NCBI GenBank assembly: GCA_902779085.1
Contig: CACYZY010000001.1
Span: 1 to 64,000 of the forward strand
Length of the DNA stretch: 64,000 nt
DNA from: an uncultured Bacteroidales bacterium
GTDB lineage: Bacteria; Bacteroidota; Bacteroidia; Bacteroidales; Bacteroidaceae
Direction: 5' to 3'
Shown: one piece after another, positions 35,206-45,010 of the stretch
How the letters are laid out: each line of letters opens with the position of its first letter
Position numbering within the stretch: the stretch's first letter is position 1
Translations under genes and position numbers: made by a program
Notes under the pieces: generated by a model
The model's input: the letters and a program-made list of their open reading frames with translations, nothing else
Database searches by the model: none
Told to the model about the DNA's origin: nothing

Positions 35206-37182
35206 TTATGGTGAACACGTCAGGTTGTTGTCTTTCATCCTCGTTATATATTGCTGGATAATGGCCTCCATCTGTTGTTGCATAAAAGGTACTTGGAAGA
35301 ACTGACTTTTCTTGTCAAGCAGATTGCTCTTCAAAGAGAAGTCTTTTTTATATTCATAAATCCCGATAAGTTGATTGCCACTATATTCAATCATTAGATC
35401 ATCAAGATAATACATCGAGTTTCCATTCCTGTCATTAAAAACATAATTTACATAGTTTTCACTTTCGTCAAATACGTCTTTCCCAAAAGAAAAGAAAGGC
35501 TTCTGGTAGTTGAGCAAGCCCAGCAGCGTTGGTGTGATGTCAGTTTGTTGTATGAGTCGAGTCGTATCGTACTTTACTGGTAACTGCCCACCAGGCGTGT
35601 AAAAGAAAATAGGAATTAGAAAACGTCCCATTTCGTTGTTGTAATCATCACGATAACTAACGCCACAATGGTCGGCAGTAAAAACAAATATGGTGTTGTT
35701 GAACCATGATTTGTCTTTCACCTGCTCGAAGTATTGCTGAATAGAATAATCAGCGTAACTGATGGATTTGTGCATAGGGATATCACCACGGGTAAACGTA
35801 CCCTTATGCTCGTCAGGAATTGTGAACGGCTCATGACTTGATGCCGTGAATACTGTCAAGAAGAATGGTTGTCCCTCATTGGCTATTCTGTCGCTTTCCC
35901 TTGCAAAATATTGCAAATAGGGTTCATCGAAAATGGCCCAGGTGCCATCAAAATCCTCCTTATGCTCGTATTCGTCCATACCGTAATATGTCTCAAAGCC
36001 TATAGAGTTGGTGAAACTTTTAAAGCCTAAGGTCGTATTGGGCGCTCCGTGGAAAAATGCTGTAGTATATCCCTCTTCTTTTAACATTGCTGGCAATCCT
36101 TGTAGCGCATTGTTGGAATATATAAAATAGCAGAATGGGTCAAAATAGCGAGGAATACCTGCGAAGGAAGCAGGCATACAATCTACAGAACGCATACCGT
36201 TGGCAAATCCGTATTCAAAACTATAGCTTTTGCTGAGCAGAGAGTCTAAGAATGGTGTGTACCCTTGATAGTTGCCTCCATCCTTATCCTTGTTGAAGAA
36301 TCCCGTGTATTCCATAGAGAAACTCTCCATTAGAAATACCACTACATTCATACGATTCATCTCCCCTCCTTTGGGATGTATGTTCCTGATAGGATTGAAG
36401 ATGCTGTCCAACTCTTCTTTCGCAAAGAATCCTGGGTCTTTATAACCTGTTTTGTGAGCTGTGGTAATCAATGTAAAAGGAGTGTTCAATACGATAGCTG
36501 CTTCAAGAGGCTTCTTGCAGTAAAGCTCAGCAGAATCTTGACGCAATGGGTGCATCTTTAATTTCAAACCACCACGTGCTCCACCTGCCACCAAGATACC
36601 AGCTATGAGAAATACAATGGTATGTATTGTATAATATACCTTATTAGTCGGATAAGTGGATTTGGGTCTGTCTTGCTTTATGGGATTATAATACAACAAA
36701 ACAATAATGGCAATCATTGCTATGCCGAACACCCATACAAGCCAGTAGTTGGTGATGCTGTTCAGGAAAATAGTATCAAGATTGCTTTCACCGCCGAACT
36801 CTGAGAAAATGGTGAAGGTAGTTCTTCTGCCACCAAATTCAAAATACACGATGTCGGCAGAGTTTGCTGCAATGCCTATGGCGTTGATAACGATGAAAAG
36901 TATTTTGACGATTCGTTGATACCACACCGTATCTCGGATTTTGATAGGTAGGAATTGCATCATGATGCAAAGCATGTTCAGGTAACACAAGGCACTGATG
37001 TCGAAACGCAATCCCCCTAAGCATATTGTCATCATGTCATGGGAGGTAACATCAGGAAAACTGCTCTTGTTCATATAGAAGAAAACCCACCTTGAGAGCA
37101 TGTATATAGCCATCAATAGCAGGAAATTAACAGCCATCACAAAGCCTGGCTGTTTTCTTATCGTTTCAATCCATCTTTTCAT
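35206..37182 (-). CDS. LtaS/sulfatase-family phosphotransferase, inner membrane
   Basis: 658 residues. About five membrane helices in the first ~210 residues, then a large alkaline-phosphatase-fold domain. A metal-binding VFTADHCGVSYRDDY motif and VVVFLMESFSMEY (metal site 1) are visible; the nucleophile is probably the serine in ANGMRSVDCMPASFAG. Such enzymes move phosphoglycerol or phosphoethanolamine onto envelope glycans or lipids. The donor is unknown. Divergent from the rha operon. Confidence 0.8.
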   Translation of the reverse strand: MKRWIETIRKQPGFVMAVNFLLLMAIYMLSRWVFFYMNKSSFPDVTSHDMMTICLGGLRFDISALCYLNMLCIMMQFLPIKIRDTVWYQRIVKILFIVINAIGIAANSADIVYFEFGGRRTTFTIFSEFGGESNLDTIFLNSITNYWLVWVFGIAMIAIIVLLYYNPIKQDRPKSTYPTNKVYYTIHTIVFLIAGILVAGGARGGLKLKMHPLRQDSAELYCKKPLEAAIVLNTPFTLITTAHKTGYKDPGFFAKEELDSIFNPIRNIHPKGGEMNRMNVVVFLMESFSMEYTGFFNKDKDGGNYQGYTPFLDSLLSKSYSFEYGFANGMRSVDCMPASFAGIPRYFDPFCYFIYSNNALQGLPAMLKEEGYTTAFFHGAPNTTLGFKSFTNSIGFETYYGMDEYEHKEDFDGTWAIFDEPYLQYFARESDRIANEGQPFFLTVFTASSHEPFTIPDEHKGTFTRGDIPMHKSISYADYSIQQYFEQVKDKSWFNNTIFVFTADHCGVSYRDDYNNEMGRFLIPIFFYTPGGQLPVKYDTTRLIQQTDITPTLLGLLNYQKPFFSFGKDVFDESENYVNYVFNDRNGNSMYYLDDLMIEYSGNQLIGIYEYKKDFSLKSNLLDKKSQFFQVPFMQQQMEAIIQQYITRMKDNNLTCSP

Positions 37183-37251
37183 CCGAACTTATTTTTGTGG
37201 CAAAATTACAATATTTTTGTCAATATGGGACAGATTTAGCGTATTATTTTC

Positions 37252-37282
37252 ATTGGCTAACCGATATTTATTCTTATATTTG
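37252..37282 (+). promoter_or_regulatory. Promoter of the rha operon
   Basis: ATTG (37252-37255), 19 bases, TATATTTG (37275-37282): perfect -7, one mismatch at -33, which would suit an activated promoter. No regulator (RhaR/AraC-type) is seen in the window. Confidence 0.6.
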
Positions 37283-37310
37283 CCAACAATAAATTGTTAC
37301 AGATTATACC

Positions 37311-38774
37311 ATGAAAGATAGTTTTTTCGCAGTAGATTTGGGAGCAACTAGTGGGCGTACCATCTTGGGGACCTTTGGGGCTGAAGGTTTAGAGATGGAG
37401 GTAGTGAACCGCTTCCCTAATCACCTGATACCAGCCAATGGGCATTTCTATTGGGACATCTACGAGCTATACCGCAACATCATCGAAGGTTTGAAGATAG
37501 TAGCCCAACGTGAGGATGTGAAGATTACCTCTATTGGCATCGATACTTGGGGATGTGATTTCGTGATGGTAGGCAAGGACGGAGGATTCTTGCGTTTGCC
37601 TTATGCTTATCGTGACCCACATACAGAGGGCGCACCTGATAAATTCTTTGAGAGAGTGCCTCGTTCTGAGGTATATGGTCTGACAGGCATTCAGATCATG
37701 AACTTCAACACCCTGTTCCAGTTTGATACATTGAAGCGTAATAACGATACAGCTTATCAAGATGCCGATAAGATTCTCTTTATTCCAGACGCTTTGAGCT
37801 ATATGCTCACTGGTCAGATGGTGACTGAATATACTGTTGCCACAACGGCTCAGATTGTCAATGCCCAAACTCGCAAGTTGGAGCCAACGTTACTCGAAGC
37901 AGTAGGGTTGTCAGAGGATAAGTTCGGGCGCTTTGTCTATCCGGGAGAGCAAGTGGGCGTTCTGACACCTGAGATACAGCAACTGACGGGCCTTGGTGAT
38001 ATACCCGTTATTGCTGTTGCTGGTCATGATACCGCCAGTGCCGTAGCTGCTGTGCCTGCCAAGAACGACAACTTTGCCTACCTGAGTAGTGGCACTTGGT
38101 CGTTGATGGGTGTTGAGACCAAGACGCCTGTCATCAATGAAGAATCGGCTGCTTTGAACTACACTAACGAGGGTGGAGTGAACGATACTATCCGTGTGTT
38201 GAAGAACATTTGTGGCATGTGGCTTCTGGAGCGTTGTCGCTTGAATTGGGCAGATGCCGACTATGTTGTGTTGAACGATGAGGCTGAGGCTTCAGAGCCG
38301 TTCCGTAGCCTGATCAATCCTGATGCCCCCGAGTTCGCTAACCCTGTAGATATGGAGCAGGCCATCAAGGATTATTGCAAGGCACATAATGAACCTGTAC
38401 CAGAGACTCGCGGACAAGTGGTGCGTTGCATCTACGAGAGTCTTGCCTTGCGCTATCGTCAGGTACTTGACAACCTCCGCAAACTCTCTGACCACCCGAT
38501 TGAGGTGCTTCATGTTATTGGTGGAGGAAGTCGTAACCATATGCTCAACCAGTGGACGGCTAATGCTATCGGTCTCCCGGTGATTGCTGGTCCGTCTGAG
38601 GCTACTGCTATTGGTAACATCATGCTGCAGGCTTTGGCATTAGGGGCTGCAGATAGTGTGCCGGCTATGAGGCAAATCATCCGCAAGAGCATCAAGATGC
38701 AAGGCTACCTCAGTGAGAATGAGAAGGATTGGAATAAGACTTATGAGAAGTTCCTTGAAATTGTTTCGAAGTAA
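37311..38774 (+). CDS. rhaB: L-rhamnulokinase
   Basis: 487 residues, FGGY carbohydrate kinase. N-terminal FAVDLGATSGRTILG (phosphate 1), IGIDTWGCDFV, then GHDTASAVAAVPA and the C-terminal adenosine motif VIGGGSRNHMLNQ. Phosphorylates L-rhamnulose to rhamnulose-1-P. Named rhaK in Bacteroides. First gene of the rightward operon; rhaI follows after 18 bases. Confidence 0.92.
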   Translation: MKDSFFAVDLGATSGRTILGTFGAEGLEMEVVNRFPNHLIPANGHFYWDIYELYRNIIEGLKIVAQREDVKITSIGIDTWGCDFVMVGKDGGFLRLPYAYRDPHTEGAPDKFFERVPRSEVYGLTGIQIMNFNTLFQFDTLKRNNDTAYQDADKILFIPDALSYMLTGQMVTEYTVATTAQIVNAQTRKLEPTLLEAVGLSEDKFGRFVYPGEQVGVLTPEIQQLTGLGDIPVIAVAGHDTASAVAAVPAKNDNFAYLSSGTWSLMGVETKTPVINEESAALNYTNEGGVNDTIRVLKNICGMWLLERCRLNWADADYVVLNDEAEASEPFRSLINPDAPEFANPVDMEQAIKDYCKAHNEPVPETRGQVVRCIYESLALRYRQVLDNLRKLSDHPIEVLHVIGGGSRNHMLNQWTANAIGLPVIAGPSEATAIGNIMLQALALGAADSVPAMRQIIRKSIKMQGYLSENEKDWNKTYEKFLEIVSK

Positions 38775-38792
38775 AATTTAAATTATTATATC

Positions 38793-40043
38793 ATGAAAGA
38801 AGAATTGATTAAGAAAGCTTACGAAGTAGCGAAAGAGCGCTATGCAGCCATCGGCGTAGATACCGATAAGGCGATTGAACGATTGGAGAATACACCTATT
38901 TCCCTGCATTGCTGGCAAACTGACGATGTGGTGGGCTTTGAGCGTAATGAGGCGCTTTCTGGCGGCATTCAGACAACGGGCAACTATCCTGGTCGTGCAC
39001 GTAACATTGATGAGGTTCGCCAGGACATTGAGTTTGTTAAGACATTGCTGGCAGGTAATCATCGTTTGAACCTGCATGAGATATATGGTGACTTCGGTGG
39101 TAAGTTCGTAGATCGTGACGAAGTGGAGGTAAAGCATTTCCAGAGCTGGATAGATTGGGCTAAGGAAGTGAATATGAAACTCGACTTCAACTCTACCTCT
39201 TTCTCTCACCCCAAGAGTGGTGACCTGACGCTCTCAAGTCCTGATAAGGGCATCCGTGATTTCTGGATTGAGCACACCAAGCGTTGTCGCCGCATCGCAG
39301 ACGCGATGGGTAAGGCACAGGGTGACCCATGTATCATGAATATTTGGATACATGATGGAAGCAAGGACCTGACCGTTAACCGCAAGAAGTATCGTGAGAT
39401 TCTGGCTGCATCTTTGGATGAGATTATGGAAGAGAACCTGCCAAACATGAAGGCTTGCTTCGAGGCCAAGTTGTTCGGCATCGGTTTGGAAAGCTACACC
39501 GTAGGCTCACACGACTTCTACACAGCATATTGCGCTACCCGCAAGCAAATGTACACCCTTGATACGGGCCACTATGAGCAGACCGAGAATGTAAGTGACT
39601 TTGTGAGCACCCTGTTGATGTATGTGCCTGAACTGATGTTGCATGTAAGTCGCCCAGTACGTTGGGATTCAGACCACGTGACCATCATGAACGACCAGAC
39701 ACTCGATTTGTTCAAGGAACTGGTACGTGCCGACGGTTTGGATCGTGCCCATGTGGGACTCGATTATTTCGATGCTTCCATCAATCGTATCGGTGCTTAT
39801 ATCATAGGTACCCGTGCTACACAGAAGTGCATCTTGTTGGCTTTGTTGGAGCCGTTGGCAAAGTTGCGTGAGTATGAGGCAAATGGTCAGTACTTCGAAC
39901 GTCTGGCTTTGTTGGAGGAAGCTAAGTCGTTGCCATTTGGTGCTGTATTCGATTATTTCAACCTCAAGAACAATGTGCCTGTGGCTGAGGAATACATTCC
40001 TGCTATCCAGCAGTATGAAAAAGACGTTACTTCAAAGAGATAA
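38793..40043 (+). CDS. rhaI: L-rhamnose isomerase
   Basis: 416 residues, xylose-isomerase-like TIM barrel of the RhaI/RhaA family. Metal- and substrate-site stretches include SLHCWQTDDVVGFE, KLDFNSTSFSHP, CFEAKLFGIGLESY, and TLDTGHYEQTENV. Converts L-rhamnose to L-rhamnulose. Lies between the kinase and the transporter, 3 bases before rhaT. Confidence 0.93.
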   Translation: MKEELIKKAYEVAKERYAAIGVDTDKAIERLENTPISLHCWQTDDVVGFERNEALSGGIQTTGNYPGRARNIDEVRQDIEFVKTLLAGNHRLNLHEIYGDFGGKFVDRDEVEVKHFQSWIDWAKEVNMKLDFNSTSFSHPKSGDLTLSSPDKGIRDFWIEHTKRCRRIADAMGKAQGDPCIMNIWIHDGSKDLTVNRKKYREILAASLDEIMEENLPNMKACFEAKLFGIGLESYTVGSHDFYTAYCATRKQMYTLDTGHYEQTENVSDFVSTLLMYVPELMLHVSRPVRWDSDHVTIMNDQTLDLFKELVRADGLDRAHVGLDYFDASINRIGAYIIGTRATQKCILLALLEPLAKLREYEANGQYFERLALLEEAKSLPFGAVFDYFNLKNNVPVAEEYIPAIQQYEKDVTSKR

Positions 40044-40046
40044 CCT

Positions 40047-41084
40047 ATGTTTATCATTATCGGTTTGATTATCATAGCGATAGGCGCCTTCTGCCAAAGC
40101 AGCTGCTATGTGCCTATCAACAAGATCAAGGACTGGAGCTGGGAAAGCTATTGGATAGTGCAAGGTGTCTTTGCGTGGTTGGTTTTCCCCATACTCGGAG
40201 CCTTGTTGGCAGTACCTGAAGGGCGCCATTTTTATGAAATGTTTGCCTCTGCCCCTGCATTTAATCTGTGGATGACCATTTTCTTTGGCGTTCTTTGGGG
40301 GGTGGGAGGTTTGACCTTCGGCCTTTCCATGCGCTATTTGGGAGTAGCTTTAGGTCAGAGCATCGCCTTGGGCACTTGTGCTGGCTTGGGTACCATCATG
40401 GGACCTGTGCTCCTGAATATCTACTTCCCCGAGCAGAAACCTTTGGAGAGCTTGACCTCAGCCGTTATCATAGGTGTGGTGGTTACCTTGATTGGCATCG
40501 CTATTATCGGTATCGCTGGTCACATGAAAGCACAGAGCTTGAGTGAGGAAGAGAAGAAAGCTGCCGTAAAGGACTTCAACTTCCCAAAGGGCATCGTGAT
40601 TGCGCTCTTGGCAGGTTTCATGAGTGGATGCTTCAATGTGGGTTTGGAGTTTGGCAAGGACATCAACTTTGGTGAGCAGACCAACCCGATGTTTAGCACC
40701 TTGCCTGCTACCTTGCTGGTTACATTAGGTGGTTTCGTCACCAATGCCGTTTATTGCTTTTATCAGAACAGCAAGAACAAGACTTGGGGCGATTATGGCA
40801 AGACGGCTATCTGGGGCAACAACCTGTTGTTCTGTGCATTGGCTGGATTGCTGTGGTATAGCCAGTTCTTTGGCCTGAGCTTAGGCAAAGGTTTCCTCAC
40901 GGAGAGTCCTACGCTCACCACCTTCGCTTTCTGCATCCTGATGGCACTCAATGTGGTGTTCAGCAATGTGTGGGGCATCATCCTCAAGGAGTGGAAGGGC
41001 GTTTCGCAGAAAACCATTGTGGTATTGCTTATTGGCATCGTGGTATTGATTGTCTCTACCTTCGTGCCAGAACTATTGAAATAA
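40047..41084 (+). CDS. rhaT: L-rhamnose/proton symporter
   Basis: 345 residues, about ten membrane helices of the DMT-like RhaT family (IIGLIIIAIGAFCQSSCYVP at the N-terminus; GVLWGVGGLTFGLSMRYLG with the family's conserved glycines). Imports L-rhamnose with a proton across the inner membrane. Third gene of the operon. Confidence 0.9.
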   Translation: MFIIIGLIIIAIGAFCQSSCYVPINKIKDWSWESYWIVQGVFAWLVFPILGALLAVPEGRHFYEMFASAPAFNLWMTIFFGVLWGVGGLTFGLSMRYLGVALGQSIALGTCAGLGTIMGPVLLNIYFPEQKPLESLTSAVIIGVVVTLIGIAIIGIAGHMKAQSLSEEEKKAAVKDFNFPKGIVIALLAGFMSGCFNVGLEFGKDINFGEQTNPMFSTLPATLLVTLGGFVTNAVYCFYQNSKNKTWGDYGKTAIWGNNLLFCALAGLLWYSQFFGLSLGKGFLTESPTLTTFAFCILMALNVVFSNVWGIILKEWKGVSQKTIVVLLIGIVVLIVSTFVPELLK

Positions 41085-41152
41085 ACATTGTTACCCCAGT
41101 TTCCCTCTTTGAAATAGAAGGGAAGGGGGAAGTATGATTAAAAGATTTGATT

Positions 41153-41959
41153 ATGTCAATATTAGATAACAGACCTCAGTTGGCTGCTGAGGTGAGTAAG
41201 GTAGCCGAAGTAGCAGGTTACCTCTGGCAAAAAGGCTGGGCAGAAAGAAATGGTGGCAACATCACCGTCAATGTTACTGATTATGTGGATGAGGCTATCA
41301 AGGCAATGCATGCCATCAGTGAGGTAAAGCAGATAGGAACAACCTTGCCTCATTTGAAAGGCTGCTATTTCTATTGCAAGGGTACGGGCAAGAGAATGAG
41401 AGACTTGGCTCGTTGGCCAATGGATAATGGTTCCATCATCCGCATCCTCGACGATTGTGCCTCTTATGTCATCATTGCCGATAACCCAGTGCAACCCACC
41501 AGCGAGTTGCCTTCACACCTCAGTGTGCACAACTGGCTCATTGGCTCTGGCTCACCCTACAAGGCAAGTCTGCACACCCATCCCATCGAGCTGGTGGCAC
41601 TCACACACAGCAAGAAATGGTTGGAGAAAGATGCTGCCACCCGCATGTTGTGGAGCATGATACCTGAGACAAAGGCCTTCTGTCCTCGTGGCTTGGGCAT
41701 CATCCCTTACAAGTTGCCAAGCAGCGTTGAGTTGGCCGATGCCACCCTTGCAGAGTTGGACGACTACGATGTGGTGATGTGGGAGAAGCACGGTGTCTTT
41801 GCAGTAGATACCGATATCATGAGTGCCTTCGACCAGGTGGATGTGCTGAACAAGTCTGCACTTATTTATATTGCTGCCAAGAATATGGGCTTTGAACCCG
41901 AGGGCATGAGTGACGAACAGATGAAGGAGATGAGTATAGCCTTTCATTTGCCGAAGTAG
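41153..41959 (+). CDS. rhaD: L-rhamnulose-1-phosphate aldolase
   Basis: 268 residues from ATG 41153 (a TTG two codons upstream is in frame but unlikely). Class II aldolase/adducin fold with the zinc ligands in SLHTHPIELVAL and WEKHGVFAV. Cleaves rhamnulose-1-P to dihydroxyacetone phosphate and L-lactaldehyde. Last gene of the rha operon, before a strong terminator. Confidence 0.92.
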   Translation: MSILDNRPQLAAEVSKVAEVAGYLWQKGWAERNGGNITVNVTDYVDEAIKAMHAISEVKQIGTTLPHLKGCYFYCKGTGKRMRDLARWPMDNGSIIRILDDCASYVIIADNPVQPTSELPSHLSVHNWLIGSGSPYKASLHTHPIELVALTHSKKWLEKDAATRMLWSMIPETKAFCPRGLGIIPYKLPSSVELADATLAELDDYDVVMWEKHGVFAVDTDIMSAFDQVDVLNKSALIYIAAKNMGFEPEGMSDEQMKEMSIAFHLPK

Positions 41960-42004
41960 CAGCAAATCTGTTCAAGTAAAACGCGCTGCCAACAGGTATA
42001 TAAA

Positions 42005-42042
42005 ATCGGGCTTCATCACTTTCGATGAGGCCCGATATTTTT
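42005..42042 (+). terminator. Terminator of the rha operon
   Basis: ATCGGGCTTCATC pairs with GATGAGGCCCGAT (one G-T wobble), loop ACTTTC, then TATTTTTAT. A nearly identical hairpin occurs at 44878-44914. Confidence 0.85.
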
Positions 42043-42236
42043 ATAGAATATCTACCTTTCGTCTTTTAATAGTCTGTGTGACAAAACGCTATATATACTG
42101 TTCCCACCTTATTGTAAGGTTGTTGGGATGTTAGATTGTAAAGTTTTCTTCCAGTGGGATAAAAATGCTTTAGTTTCTTGGCGTTTTAGGGAGAAATATA
42201 TTACTTTGCAGAGGATATTTAAAAGCTGGGATTATT

Positions 42237-43442
42237 ATGAAGTCAAAAGTGAAGGAATTAATCATCATATTAGTGGCCGTTTTGTTAACGGCTTGTGGAA
42301 AGAAAACTGTGAGTCCTGACACGCCTTATGTTATTGAGGGCGAGTTAACAGGAGTTAGAGATAGTGTTGTTATCAGGCTATCTGTTAGTGATACAGGCGG
42401 AAGTACTCGTATAGCCACAGACACAATAATAAATGGCAAGTTCAGGTTTGAGAATGTGATGCAGGAGCCTGAGCAGAATAAATTGTCACTGATGGTGATT
42501 GACCCGGATTTCCCACCCATGCTATGTCGTTTATATACAGCACCAGGAGCCCATATCAAGATTAAAGGCAACGGTACACATCTTGTGACTTGGGATGTGC
42601 AGAGCGATGTGCCAGAACAGATAGAGTACAACAAGTTGACGGATTTTGCTCGTGATGAATATGATGAGGTGCAGGCATTACAAATTGAGTTGTCAAAGAA
42701 AAGAAGTGAATTGTTTGCTATCGACAGGGTTGCACAGCCAGAACTTTACAACACCATACGCGATGAATATAATGAGTTGGTAAAAAGGAATAACGAATTG
42801 AATGCCATCATCGAGCAGAAGAAAGTGGAGCAGATGAAGAAGATGCAACCTTCTGCCCCATGGTTCCAACAATTATATGCGATGGCATTGAGTGCAGGAT
42901 CAGAGGATGACTATCCTTATCGGGAAGATGCCATAGCCCTGTATCAGTCGATGAGTGAGGAAATGAAACAATCAACAAAAGGAAAGGAAATCTATGCAAA
43001 CTTGTTCCCTCCAAAGTCAGTAGTAGAAGGTGATGCAACTCCCGATGCCGATTTCTTCGACCTTGACGGCAACCTGCATCATCTTTCTGAGTTTAAGGGT
43101 AAATACATGTTGTTGGATTTCTGGAGTATAGGTTGCGGCTATTGCATCGTGGCACTTCCGGAGATGAAACAGATGCATGAACAGTATGCCGACCGCTTGG
43201 CTATAGTCAGCTTAAACGTTGATAATGACGCACGTTGGCGCAGGGCATCCAAAGAGCATGAGATTACTTGGAACAACTGGAACGAAGGTAAAGGCATGGG
43301 TGGCTTGTCAGTGAATTATCGCGTGTCTGGGATTCCACACTATGTATTGCTCAATCCTGAGGGCATCGTTGAGCGGCAGATCGTCGGCTACGAGGAAGGC
43401 ATGTTCCAAACCTTGTTTACAGAATTGTTTGATGGCAAATAG
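42237..43442 (+). CDS. Thioredoxin-fold lipoprotein (TlpA/ResA-like), copy 1
   Basis: 401 residues. Lipoprotein signal MKSKVKELIIILVAVLLTAC (lipobox LTAC). N-terminal DUF4369-like beta domain (~25-130), helical linker, then a C-terminal thioredoxin domain (~270-400) with the redox motif C-G-Y-C near 299-302 (SIGCGYCIVALPEM). Likely a periplasmic thiol-disulphide reductant. Copy 2 lies 66 bases downstream: identical signal and final EGMFQTLFTELFDGK, divergent middle. The Pro usually found before the second Cys (CxPC) is absent: CGYC. Confidence 0.85.
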   Translation: MKSKVKELIIILVAVLLTACGKKTVSPDTPYVIEGELTGVRDSVVIRLSVSDTGGSTRIATDTIINGKFRFENVMQEPEQNKLSLMVIDPDFPPMLCRLYTAPGAHIKIKGNGTHLVTWDVQSDVPEQIEYNKLTDFARDEYDEVQALQIELSKKRSELFAIDRVAQPELYNTIRDEYNELVKRNNELNAIIEQKKVEQMKKMQPSAPWFQQLYAMALSAGSEDDYPYREDAIALYQSMSEEMKQSTKGKEIYANLFPPKSVVEGDATPDADFFDLDGNLHHLSEFKGKYMLLDFWSIGCGYCIVALPEMKQMHEQYADRLAIVSLNVDNDARWRRASKEHEITWNNWNEGKGMGGLSVNYRVSGIPHYVLLNPEGIVERQIVGYEEGMFQTLFTELFDGK

Positions 43443-43508
43443 CTTGTTCATGGTGTTTTAGGGAGAAATGTATATCTTTGCAGAGGATATTTAAAAGCTG
43501 GAATTATT

Positions 43509-44714
43509 ATGAAGTCAAAAGTGAAGGAATTATTCATCATATTAGTGGCCGTTTTGTTAACGGCTTGTGGAAAGAAGGCAGTAAGTCCTGACACGCCTTA
43601 TGTTATTGAAGGAGAAGTAACAGAGATTCTTGCTGGCCATGAAGTCGTTTTAGTGGAATACGATGGATTTGTAGGTAATCGGATAGCTTCGGATACCATT
43701 AGAAACGGAAAGTTCCGTTTTGAGGGAGTGATGAAGGAACCTGAACTTAACTGGCTTTCACTTATAGTAATGTCAAATGAAATACCACCTATACCTTGTG
43801 TGGTATATGTTGCTCCAGGGGCGCATATCAAGGTTACTGGACATGATGATCATGTATATACATGGGATGTGGAAAGCAAAGTGCCTGAGCAACGTGCAAA
43901 TCAAGAACTAATTGAGCCTGTGAAAGCAGAATGGGAGGAATATCAGACATTAGCTGTTGCCAGTCATAAGGCAATAAATGAGTATTATGCCATAAATCGC
44001 GACAAAGAGCCTGAACGTAAGAAAGAAGCTTATGATCGTTATAAGAGGATTAATAGTCAGATGGACTCCGTCTATGATGAAATCAGTGCTAAGACGATTG
44101 AGCAGATGAAAAAAATGAAGCCTTCCCAACCTTGGATGAGGGAACTTGAAAATATGTCTCAGAGCGCTTTGGCTGACAAAAGCTATAAATATACAGATGA
44201 ATTGAAAGCTCTTTTTGAGTCTTTGCCACAGGAAATTAGGCAATCAGAAAAGGGACATGAGATTTATTCAAACCTTTTCCCTCCAACAAAAGTGAAAGAG
44301 GGTGATGATTGCCCTGATGCCGATTTTTATGATTTGCAAGGTAATCTTCATCATATTAGTGATTTTAAGGGTAAATACATATTGCTGGATTTCTGGAGTA
44401 GCGGTTGTGGACCATGTATTGCATCTTTCCCTGAGTTGAAGGAAGTTTATGAGCGATATGCTGACCGCCTTTCTATTATAAGTATTAGCACTGATACCGA
44501 TCGACGTTGGCGAAAAGCCTCTGAGCAACACAAAATTACTTGGAATAATTGGAATGAAGGAAAAGGTACTGGTGGTCTATATTCATATTTCCCGATAGTA
44601 GGTATCCCTCATTATGTATTAGTAAATCCACAAGGCATTATTGAGAAGCAGATTGAGGGTTATCGAGAAGGCATGTTCCAAACCTTGTTTACAGAATTGT
44701 TTGATGGCAAATAG
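43509..44714 (+). CDS. Thioredoxin-fold lipoprotein (TlpA/ResA-like), copy 2
   Basis: 401 residues, same length and layout as copy 1: shared signal sequence, DUF4369-like domain, C-terminal thioredoxin domain with the more usual C-G-P-C (SSGCGPCIASFPEL). The 55-base leader before the ATG is nearly identical to that of copy 1, with a better -7 box (TATCTTTG, 43473-43480). The ends are conserved while the middle has diverged, which points to an older tandem duplication or gene conversion at the ends. Confidence 0.85.
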   Translation: MKSKVKELFIILVAVLLTACGKKAVSPDTPYVIEGEVTEILAGHEVVLVEYDGFVGNRIASDTIRNGKFRFEGVMKEPELNWLSLIVMSNEIPPIPCVVYVAPGAHIKVTGHDDHVYTWDVESKVPEQRANQELIEPVKAEWEEYQTLAVASHKAINEYYAINRDKEPERKKEAYDRYKRINSQMDSVYDEISAKTIEQMKKMKPSQPWMRELENMSQSALADKSYKYTDELKALFESLPQEIRQSEKGHEIYSNLFPPTKVKEGDDCPDADFYDLQGNLHHISDFKGKYILLDFWSSGCGPCIASFPELKEVYERYADRLSIISISTDTDRRWRKASEQHKITWNNWNEGKGTGGLYSYFPIVGIPHYVLVNPQGIIEKQIEGYREGMFQTLFTELFDGK

Positions 44715-44719
44715 CTTTA

Positions 44720-44850
44720 CTGCACTGCGATCCTTCTGCTAATCACCTCAGTGTCAGTGAGGCGCAGAACGCAGCTTCCCTCGATGCTGCTATCAAGGCC
44801 GACGAGGCGGTGCAGAAAACTTTGCCGAAGTAGCAGCAAATCTGTTTAAG
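44720..44850 (+). pseudogene. 3' gene remnant fused to a copy of the rhaD end
   Basis: From about 44723 an open stretch reads DPSANHLSVSEAQNAASLDA then AIKADEAVQKTLPK and stops. Its last codons (TTTGCCGAAGTAGCAGCAAA) are the same as the end of rhaD at 41948-41966. No start is visible, so this looks like a truncated gene end carried with the duplication. Confidence 0.45.
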
Positions 44851-45010
44851 TAAACACCCTACAATCTGGATAATAAAATCGGGCTTCATCACTTTCGATG
44901 AGGCCCGATATTTATACCATTCGTCTCTTGATGGTTTGTATGACACTACGCTATATTACTGCTCCCACCTTATTGTAAGGTTGTTGGATTGTTAGATTGT
45001 AAGGTTTTCT
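44826..45010. repeat. Second copy of the rhaD-downstream intergenic region
   Basis: The stretch corresponds to 41953-42155 with drift: GCAGCAAATCTGTT, the ATCGGGCTTCATC hairpin, CCCACCTTATTGTAAGGTTG and TTAGATTGTAAGGTTTTCTT occur in the same order in both. Confidence 0.75.
44878..44914 (+). terminator. Terminator after thioredoxin copy 2
   Basis: Same stem as at 42005 (ATCGGGCTTCATC/GATGAGGCCCGAT, loop ACTTTC), followed by ATATTTAT; the T run is weaker than in the first copy. Confidence 0.75.
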
